Shown: positions 56,259-64,000 of the stretch, piece by piece
Layout of the letters: every line of letters starts with the position of its first letter
Numbering within the stretch: position 1 is the stretch's first letter
Assembly (NCBI RefSeq): GCF_000350225.1
Contig: NW_005179131.1
Span: 206,559-270,558, forward strand
Reading direction: 5' to 3'
DNA length: 64,000 bases
DNA from: Chondrus crispus
Lineage: Eukaryota > Rhodophyta > Florideophyceae > Gigartinales > Gigartinaceae
The notes under the pieces: generated by a model
Database searches by the model: none
Seen by the model: the letters and a program-made list of their open reading frames with translations, nothing else
Told to the model about the DNA's origin: nothing
Made by a program: the position numbers and the translations under genes

Positions 56259-57772
56259 ATGGAGTTTGCAAGACGTGATATTCTCGCAGCTCACGGGATG
56301 GTAGAGCTTCCCCTTGAGAATGATGAAGAACCATCGGTCGTTATAGCGCGAATCGAGGCGCTCGTTTCTGCTTATCACGAGAACGTCGTAAGTGGTAACC
56401 CCGATGGAGCAATTGCGATGATACGCCGTTCTCAATCCAACGTAGTAGACGACGTAGCGACCGGGGCCATCCAGCTTGGCGAACAGGTAGTGCTTCGCAG
56501 GGTCACTCAAAGAAACGCGAGAAAAAACGAGCAGCTGTTCGATGTTCTGAGTGTCGTTCACCGGCTACTACGCGAGGGCAAACGAATCGCTCAACGAGAG
56601 CTTTATTATCTCCTGATTGATTCGTTTGACAATCAGCAACAGCTCAACGACATCGTTTTGGATGCCTCCGCGACATTGGGTGTTCCCCGGTTTGCTCTCA
56701 ACGTAGGAGCTGCTACGAGAGGCGTGGTTGCGGGCTGCTTGCGCTTAGCAAAAAGCGGTTCTGTTTATCAAGTTGATTGCGAGCATGTTGGAACGGTACG
56801 GACTTGGGGGCAGGACTCCAGCTAACACTCTCATTGCTGACGGACTACAACCCTATACTTACACTCTTTCTTCGGACTCGTTAACTGCAGAATGGATGGC
56901 CCATCCCAGGCGACGTAAGGGTGGCATGCTCGCTTGTGGTACACTCGACCGCTCGGTATATTCTAAGTATGGAACATACCTACCGACACAGAAAGTGGTA
57001 TGGTCATGATTTGGGCTGAGGTGTTCTGACAAAATATCTCACTCCCATGCTTGTTTTCATAAATCAGTCATCGAAAAGTTTGGGATATTCTCACGACTGG
57101 TGCAAGACAGGTTCTATGAACTACTGCCATGCATCCTCCTCTGCGGGAAGGGCTACCCGTCAGTTGCGACTCGAGCGTTGGCGAGTCTCTTGGAGCAACG
57201 GCTCAAGTAAGCGAATCCAATTCCACAGTTCGGGTAACGAAGCATATGCTGACCGACGTGCGTTGGCCAAACGAACAAAATACAATTTGCGGATACCAAC
57301 AGGATACCGGTGCTCGGGGTTGCAGACTTCAACCCGCATGGCCTCGGCGTACTCCAATGCTACCGGCGCGGTAGCGTGCGGTCGGCTGTGGAAGGGAGTC
57401 GCTTCGGTACGGCATCAATTCACGATCCCCTCCTCCACGCGGTGCGATGACTAACGTTGAAAGCTTCGCACAAATGGAACCTGGGTAGTGTGCACCGTGC
57501 GGTGGCTCGGGCTGCGGGCGTCACACATCGAGCGCAATGCGTCGATCGGGATGTGGGGGGAGGCGCTGACGGCAAGAGACGAGTCGCTCCTACGCAACCT
57601 GGAGCTGCGGGACCCGGTGATACGGGCGGACAGGCGATACATGCGCGAGACGCGTGCGATGCGGGAGCTGGGCAAGTACGAGCTGCAGTGGCTGTACGGG
57701 CATGCGCGCGGCGTGGGGTATTTTTCGCAGGTGTACCTGCTGGATGCGATTCTGCGGGCGGACTACCTTTGA
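56259..57772 (+). CDS. SPO11: SPO11/TOP6A-type meiotic recombination endonuclease (four introns)
   Basis: Five exons, 56259-56795, 56891-56966, 57068-57206, 57303-57406 and 57489-57772, give 379 residues, the family size. All introns (95, 101, 96 and 82 bases) have GT-AG ends and compatible phases (0, 1, 2, 1); the last has GACTAAC at 57449-57455. The 5Y-CAP/winged-helix part has QRELYYLLIDSF with catalytic Tyr117, then LGVPRFALNVGAATRGVVAG. The toprim part has ARYILIIEKFGIFSRLV (Glu207, made by joining exons 2 and 3), LLCGKGYPSVATRALA, and PVLGVADFNPHGLGVLQCYRRGS (Asp259, with Asn261 where many homologues have Asp). The C-terminus VRWLGLRASHIE...VYLLDAILRADYL also matches. SPO11 makes the DNA double-strand breaks that start meiotic recombination; TOP6A is the other relative. 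Which paralogue this is cannot be decided here. Without splicing it appears as four unrelated frames. Confidence 0.92.
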
Positions 57773-57795
57773 GGCAGCGTGTGCGGGGCGGGAGG

Positions 57796-58098
57796 TCACT
57801 GGCCCTGGGCGTCCTCGGTGGGGGTGCGGGTCTTGAGGGCGAGGGCGTGGACGCGGTCGTTGATCTCGTCGGCGACGATGGCGTAGACCTTGCGGTGGCG
57901 CTGCAGCATGGACATGCCCTCGAACTCTGGCGAGACGACGGTGAGGTTGAAATGGGTTTCCGGCAGGCCAGGGCTTTCCTTGTGGCCCGCGTGGAGGTGC
58001 GACTCGTCGATGAGGTTGAGGGTGACGGGACGCAGCGCGGCGGTTAGCTTTTGCATCATGCGCAAGTAGATGGGGCCCTGACGGGTGACGGCAGCCAT
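57796..58098 (-). CDS. BolA family protein
   Basis: A 100-residue intronless BolA-like protein. It has GPIYLRMMQKLTAALRP, LIDESHLHAGH, THFNLTVVSPEFEGMSMLQRHRKVY and DRVHALALKTRTPTE, in the order typical of BolA/BOLA1. The His in the ESHLHAGH loop and the one in QRHR are the usual ligands when BolA proteins bind a [2Fe-2S] cluster together with a monothiol glutaredoxin. Eukaryotic relatives act in mitochondrial or plastid Fe-S assembly or iron regulation. No clear targeting peptide precedes the domain, so location is unsure. Its stop codon lies only 23 bases from the SPO11 stop on the other strand. Confidence 0.92.
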   Translation of the reverse strand: MAAVTRQGPIYLRMMQKLTAALRPVTLNLIDESHLHAGHKESPGLPETHFNLTVVSPEFEGMSMLQRHRKVYAIVADEINDRVHALALKTRTPTEDAQGQ

Positions 58099-58190
58099 TT
58101 TGGTGGGGGAAGGTTAAGGAGTGGATGTGTGTGGCCGGGTCGTAGCAGGAGTTGGTCTACGATGTCGCTCGGTCTGGGGGATGCAAGGTA

Positions 58191-59753
58191 CAGTGCGCGA
58201 AATTAGAATAAATACACCATCGACGAGAAAAATGTGAACACTTAAAAGGCGGCCCGTTCATAAACTGGGACGTATCCAGGGCCCACACGTGCCGAAAAAA
58301 ACGCCTGTCAACTCAAAACAATGATAACAGGCACCGTTATCGAGATATCTTTAAAAACGTGGACGAAATTGATATAAATACGCGAAATTTGATATGACAC
58401 AGAGCACAAACAAGCCTTTAATACTTAGTTGCGCCACCTCGCGCATCCATGACGGCATGCATGCGACAAGGAAGACTCTTGTAAAGCGTCAATAAAAGGC
58501 CCGACCCTACAGTAGACCATGCTTCCTCAATAGCCACCTTCAAATCCTCAACATTTTGGTAGAGCTTACCCCTGGCGTAAACCATCCTCGCCATCACGCC
58601 CCAAACATTTCCTATAATGTTAACGTCGGGGGACTTCGCTGGCCACGGTAGAGTAGAGATAGAATGCTCAGAGAGCCAGCTTCTCGTAAAACCAGAGGTG
58701 TGTATCGGCGCATTATCTTGCTGAAAAAACCAGCGTTGTTCTTCTCCGAACACCTCGGCCGCAAACGGCAGTAAGCCATGACGCAAAATATCAACGTACT
58801 TCTTAGAGTCCTGCTTCCCATCAATGAACATCATCGAAGATACACCATAGAGACTAACAGCCCCCCAAACCATGACGGAAAACCCGCCATTTTGACGCTT
58901 GGAAAAAATGCGCTCTGTAGTGCGAAGGTCGTGCCAATAAGATGCAAAACCATCCGGACCGTCACCATTAAACTTCTTCTCATCGCTAAACACCACAGCG
59001 TTCCAGAAACTTTCGCCTTTACTTATGAATTTACGACACCACTTTACCCTCTTTTCTTTGTGCAGAGGGGTCATTTGTGGTGCCGTCATCTTTTTATACT
59101 TGAGATATGGAACTGCGCTGAAGATTTTCTGGACACGTCTATGACAGATTGGCAATTTCAGCTCGGCCTGAATTGTTCTTGCACTATCTTCACCCTTTAA
59201 AGCTTCACGAATTATAGCCCGCTTTTGGGTTTCGGAGATCTTCTGGTTTCCTTTCCAGTGCTTGGGGTGCTTATGTTTAAAGCCTTGACGCACTACACCC
59301 TGCACTGCTCCCACCGAGCGATGAACCATCTGCGCAATGCGTCTGAAGGAGTTGCATTCGTTGTGGAGTGCCAATATTTGTCCGCGCTCGATATCGGTAA
59401 TTGCAGGACCCCGGGGCATTGCAATTGTGGTTTCCGCTGAATTCGCGCTTCCAGTTGCAGAGAAGAATGGTAAACGTCCAGTTGCTCACGTTTATAGCAA
59501 GATATATTGCAATCAACGCTTGTTTTGGCGCCTTCAATGTACTGTGCTATATGGGATTTCGCGTATGTATCCCAGTTTCGCGCGGTTTTATAGAAATAGC
59601 GCGAGAACAGTATCCTCATACACTATTTGGCCTATACAGACGTTTGTATTGCGTTGCGGTGGTACTGTACACGAAGCCATTCTTAAAAAGGGGCTCAGGA
59701 AGTGAAGTTTATGTTGTGCTCGATGGGTGTATTTATTCTAATTTCGCGCACTG
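58191..59753. mobile_element. complete Tc1/mariner element with inverted repeats and TA duplication
   Basis: A 1563-base element. The terminal repeats start CAGTGCGCGAAATTAG (58191-58218) and are matched inversely at 59726-59753: 28 bases are identical, and after one extra base the match goes on for four more. TA flanks both sides (58189-58190, 59754-59755). It contains one long transposase gene on the minus strand. Preserved ends and an open frame point to recent insertion. Confidence 0.95.
58418..59419 (-). CDS. Tc1/mariner-type transposase, third catalytic residue changed
   Basis: A 333-residue transposase in the middle of the element at 58191-59753. The N-terminus has helix-turn-helix DNA-binding segments (ITDIERGQILALHNECNSF..IAQMVHRSVGAVQ and a second at about 60-100). 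The DDE domain follows: AVVFSDEKKF (D146), VMVWGAVS, WFFQQDNAPIHTS (D235) and WPAKSPDVNIIGNVWGVM. In Tc1 enzymes the last block reads SPDLNPIEN and the Glu is catalytic, 34 residues after the second Asp. Here residue 270 is Gly (codon GGA, 58612-58610 on the minus strand), one transition away from GAA. The frame is otherwise intact. The enzyme is predicted to be unable to cut, so this copy probably moved with help from another source or mutated after insertion. Confidence 0.93.
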   Translation of the reverse strand: MPRGPAITDIERGQILALHNECNSFRRIAQMVHRSVGAVQGVVRQGFKHKHPKHWKGNQKISETQKRAIIREALKGEDSARTIQAELKLPICHRRVQKIFSAVPYLKYKKMTAPQMTPLHKEKRVKWCRKFISKGESFWNAVVFSDEKKFNGDGPDGFASYWHDLRTTERIFSKRQNGGFSVMVWGAVSLYGVSSMMFIDGKQDSKKYVDILRHGLLPFAAEVFGEEQRWFFQQDNAPIHTSGFTRSWLSEHSISTLPWPAKSPDVNIIGNVWGVMARMVYARGKLYQNVEDLKVAIEEAWSTVGSGLLLTLYKSLPCRMHAVMDARGGATKY

Positions 59754-60579
59754 TACAGTGCACGTAAAAACTATCCCCTCCCGATAAGGGCACGTTGGAA
59801 AAGCTGGAGGAGGTATGATTACTAGGCTCGGCCCAACGCAGGCACTTTCTATAAAGATAATCGAACAGCAGAACGATTTGCTGATTCGCAATGTCTGGAG
59901 GTCCCAGCGGAATAGTCCTTCTTTGAAGGTACATATTCTCACACAATATGAGCGATTTCTTAAAGTATGGAGGACCCAATGAAGAAGCTTTTCTGGACCC
60001 CCAAAATCCCGCATATATTCATTCAGATCGACGATTCGGGAAATTTGCCTCACGGGGTCATTTTCCCAGGTTACTTTGCCGGCCGGGATGGGCCTTCAGG
60101 AACTGCGTGACCTTAGCAAGCGGGGCTGTTGCAGAGCGATAGTAACGCTGTAATGAAAAGGGAACTGTCTCGAAAATGTGCATGCTTTGTCAAAAAGCAT
60201 TGAAAATTATTCCGAAGGTGAGCTATAATTTCAAGCGTTTCGGACATTCGAATCTATACAGGAAATATCTGCCCAGATACACTTACAAATAGCAGCTACC
60301 GGTTATCCAGTTATCATCCCGTAGCCGTAACAGCAATCAGCAACAGAGCGAGTGCGTGCGAGATTCCCGTTTACAAGCTCAACACATGCCTGCGAAGGAG
60401 GGCTACATGGTCCAAATTGAGCTCCTAGATCGAAGAGGTCTATCAGGAGTGCAACAGGCGGTGCATAAATGATTAGGAGCGATAATGAGCTTTTTATTGC
60501 CTATATGCAACGCAGAAGGGATTTTGAGTACACAAAACTGTGCAGCAAAAGTGCTCATAGATTCGATGAGCCATCTGTT
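59754..60579. other. intergenic spacer between two transposons
   Basis: About 830 bases without a recognised gene or repeat. Confidence 0.45.
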
Positions 60580-63505
60580 TTACACGAGTTCCATTGGGTT
60601 TTGACCTAGCCTTCCCTCCTTGTCTTCGTTTAACCACTCACAAACAGGGCAGTCGCATGTTACAATATTGGACAAGAAAGTAGTCAGATCTACATCTTCC
60701 ATATCTGCTACGTTATTATTCCTTTGGTACTCAGCAGCAAGATTGAGAAATGCAAACCGAATTCTCAGAAACGGAATAAGATTCTGTCCCTTAAGGTAAC
60801 GCATATGGTGGATGACTCTATCGATGCGTGCATTAAAGGACTCTGCTGTTGTGGTACGCTGGGTGTCGAGTTCTGCGTAGCTGTCCCTGTCAAAAAAGGA
60901 ACAGCACTTGTGCGATTTGTAATGAAAACGGTCCACCACCAGGCGGCTCCAGTGAAGTAGCCAGGGGGTTCTCAGAATAGTGGATGAGAACATGTTACAT
61001 GCACTATCATAGTATATGACTCGAGGTGGGATTTGAAAGTGGCTCAATGCTGTTGACAACGCAAGTGACGTGGACTCAGCTCTTGTCATGACCACAAACC
61101 CGATTACTTTCGGATTTTCACAAGCGCACTTTACAGTCAGAGGTCCAAGAGAATGTCTATCCGAAAGAAAATATTTTTTGGTGCAGTGATGTGTCTCCGC
61201 TCCCTCGAAAACAATTCTAGGGCGACACTGACGTCTTCCAGGGGAACAAATTCCGCTTACTTCCTGATCTTTACGCAATGAGTCTGTATCAGTATCCACC
61301 CCGCTTCTCGAATCATTCCTTTCTCCACGATGGTGATTAATTAATCCAGATCTCGTTCCGTCTCTGATTTGGGTCTCTGTGACAGATGCATACGACTCCC
61401 AGAACTTAACAGATTCCGGGGAGATTTTATTGTCCAACGTTCGAAAAAATTCCTCCGCCTTCTCGATGTGACGTGTCATGCACTGGGAGACAACGTCAGC
61501 CATATTTCTTGCCTGAGATATGTGAGTTCTTGAGCTTAGAAGCTCGAATAGAAATCTCGAAACGACAGGGTTGACCCTTCGGACATTCATAAGTTCATTG
61601 CAGACATTCTCACAGCATTGCAGGCATGGATATTCAAAGAACGAAAATTTTGTATTATGGTTGCAATGAGCAAAGTCGTTGAGATTGTCCGTCAGTCTTC
61701 TATGCATGCAAAAAGATGGTTCTGCCATTGCCCGGCAGCTCCTTCTAAGGACTCCTGGACGAGTAAAGCGGTTCCAGCACACCTTCAAATCATCACGTTC
61801 ACTTGGGTTGAATGGCATGATGTACACCAAACCCACATGTTCAGTTAGGAGGAACTCGACCAGATCCAGAAGGGATTCCAAAATTTGAGTCATTCTTTTT
61901 AGGACCAACACCAGCACACTACCAACCCAAATGCCTTTTCTGCAACGAGGGCCGAGCTCGCCGTCCTCATCACATGACTCGCTGTCCACTTCCTCCCTAT
62001 CGGGAAGTTCTCCCAACTCTTTCTCAGATTCATCACTCATCTGTTGTTTAATTTCAGTATATTTCTCTTGGATGCCAAAAGTCATCCTGAGCAGTTGTAG
62101 AACTTCGACCGCATCGTCGGATTTTTCGAACTTTTGCCATTTCCTAATGCATTTTTCGTCGTGTTCCACATCACGAAGCCATGATCTCCCACAAAAGCAA
62201 GTGTTTGGCTCCAAGTACTGTCTCATCATTTCTACGTGAAGGGGTTTCATTGACGGCTTTATGGCGAATTCATGCCTGTAAGATGGAAATGGATTTCGTT
62301 TCCCACATTCATGGATGAACTCCTTATTTCTCGACGTGCAAATTTGCACATTTGCTTGATTGCCTTGCGGTGCTCGATTGCTTTTACCATCCGCTGATTT
62401 CTCCTTATTGCGGCTGGAGCTGATAGCTTGTGAGCATCTCTTCGGAAAGGTGCGAGCTTCCCCAGGAAACCTGCAGCGGTGCCATCTATTACGATAGCTT
62501 TGAATCGCTTCATTCCATCGCTTTCTGTCAACCCCAATTCCATTTTGTCTGACTGAGAAAGCGGTACCTCACATTCATCGCATGAAAATAGTTTCCAGGT
62601 CACCTTTTCGCTCTGCACGTCAACTGTGTCAAGAAAGTACCTTAGAGCTTCATTGGCTCTCCTCCTGCTCTGTTCAGCTTCCCCTGATATGCTGGCAAAT
62701 AAATCTCTGCCTTCCAATCTGTGTTGAGTGCTCACCGCCGCCGAGAAAAGCTTCGCTGCAAAGTAGGAATTTCTCATTGATAGGCCTCGGTAGCAAACGC
62801 TCTGCAAATACGCGTTAAGGATCTCAACAGTGAAAGCAGAGCCCTTCCTGACCGGAAATATACCTAGCCACTGCCCTGAGAAGAAGACGATTTGACTACA
62901 GTGACCACACTTCCAGTCTGTGAATGTCACCGATGGGGCGCCGTGCGAAAGCGTAAATAGCCGGATTTAACGGAACCAGAAATGCATATGATTTCCTTGT
63001 TTGTTACCACAATTTGGACACCTTGCCAGGCTACCATCGTTTAAATGCAGACGGGTGCCGGGTTCGGAAGACTCAAGCATCCTTGACAATACACTAGTGG
63101 CGTTGACGTCTCCAGGACACATCATCAAGCTCCTCAAGTGGTCGTTGCGAAGGTATTTCCCATCTTCGGATCCATTTTCTCCGCCAAACCCTTCGTTGAA
63201 ATCGATACCTTCTGCAACCTCATCCAATTCGCGCTCGCCATCAACGCTGAGAATCTCAACGCTTGAATCATTTCTGCTTGCCAGCGCGCAGGACGTTTCG
63301 TGGACACAGATCCCTCTTTTGTAGGTAGAAGAACGGCAATTTTGACATTGAAATGGTTCCCTTCGCACCACAATACCGGTGTGAATACTCTGCGATGCGA
63401 ATCAAAAACTACCCAAAACGACCATCCTCGTAAGGCTTGCCGGGTTCGAGAAGTTATCCTATTTCCTGCATCCCGTCGCAACTGTGCCACTGGGAACTGC
63501 TCCAT
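60580..63505 (-). pseudogene. KDZ-like transposase relic with SWIM-like zinc finger
   Basis: On the minus strand several frames together resemble one protein of the KDZ/HMGXB3-like group. From 63505 and 63371 the N-terminal part (WVVFDSHRRVFTP..., then a C-x2-C..C-x-H SWIM-like finger, CQNC..CVH) needs one phase change. The frame 63371 to 62259 is continuous except for a TAA between NHMHFWFR and the downstream VTFTDWKCGHC; it includes KAIVIDGTAAGFLGK with a candidate first Asp. A further phase change near 62259-62349 leads to 62349-60580 (589 residues) with a Cys/His-rich region (LEPNTCFCGRSWL, CMHRR, YPCLQCCENVC), YYDSACNMF (second Asp), VVDRFHYKSHKCC, and TTAESFNARI (candidate Glu). I saw no good introns at the breaks, so I take them as disabling mutations. 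Exact element ends were not found. Confidence 0.6.
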
Positions 63506-64000
63506 ATCTCCTGGGATGTGAGCACCGAAATGGCTTTCGCCATCCCTCAGAATTGTATTAATCTGTTCTATGAAAGCTCTCTCCGTGGAAACGATTTTGA
63601 CATGTTCACAGCTCGAAGTTTGAGTATTCGATACAAATGAATCGCATGTGCAGTGTGGTACAACCGTAGGGACGCTAAACCGTAAACGGAAAAGGACAGG
63701 CTGTACCTAAAAATGAGGGAGCCTGGGGGACCGCTACACAGGAGTGTCAGGTAGAATAATCCGGAACGGTAGGAAGCACTGGACAAGGGAGGTACACGGC
63801 ACTGGACACGCGCAGTCGTACTGGGGTGTAGAGCAGTACGACCGGTGGCGAGCTGGAAACCTGAGGGACTTACTTAACCGTACGGTAAAAGGACTAGGGT
63901 AGGAAGTAAGGGGAGGCGTGCTTGCCTCGGTTTACCTCCAGCCCGGTGCCCCGCTATCTTATACCCCCTAGTAGGGCGGTGGCACCGGACGGACTACAGT
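63506..64000. other. window end, no gene seen
   Basis: The stretch after the KDZ-like relic has no recognisable frame. It may be the flank or the outer end of that element, cut by the window border. Confidence 0.4.

Overview
This looks like nuclear DNA of a photosynthetic eukaryote, most likely a florideophyte red alga (Chondrus crispus or a relative). That assignment is inference. It rests on eukaryotic housekeeping genes (SEC22, CNOT10, LETM1, RNF113/CWC24, two ubiquitin E2 enzymes, SPO11), on two proteins of plastid and cyanobacterial type (DUF3611, UVR-ApaG), and on mostly intronless genes in compact islands between long gene-poor, transposon-rich stretches.

Layout. Positions 1-8.3 kb hold no recognisable gene, only repeats. 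A TRZ/ATZ-type amidohydrolase resembling 8-oxoguanine deaminase follows at 8.3-9.9 kb. From 9.9 to 18.1 kb there is a repeat desert with at least three MITE-like elements. The main gene island spans 18-43.6 kb: UVR-ApaG protein, DUF3611 membrane protein, an FKBP/TPR prolyl isomerase on the minus strand, SEC22, a Gfo/Idh/MocA dehydrogenase, CNOT10, an M16 metalloprotease on the minus strand, a UBC4/UBE2D-type E2, RNF113/CWC24, a UBE2G-type E2 on the minus strand, and LETM1. From 43.6 to 54.5 kb lies another desert with MITEs, an inverted-repeat element carrying a broken gene fragment, a 114-base N gap and one uncharacterised basic ORF. A last small island at 54.5-58.1 kb holds a coiled-coil protein, a five-exon SPO11 and a BolA protein. 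The final 6 kb contain a complete Tc1/mariner element whose transposase has lost its third catalytic residue, and a degenerate KDZ-like transposase relic.

The island genes do not form one pathway. They cover ER-Golgi fusion, mRNA deadenylation, splicing, ubiquitin conjugation, mitochondrial ion homeostasis and chaperone function, arranged as divergent or convergent neighbours with short spacers. Five genes (SEC22, UBC4-type, UBE2G-type, LETM1, SPO11) need splicing. I placed 12 introns by GT-AG borders, phase and family alignment, and at least four carry a CTAAC branch-like motif.

The most interesting observations are the reconstructed SPO11 with a D-x-N toprim motif, the Tc1 element with intact ends but a DD34G transposase, the fold-back element that has picked up a GC-rich gene fragment, and a 12-14 base palindrome (core ACCCTTGGGT) that recurs at five separated intergenic places.
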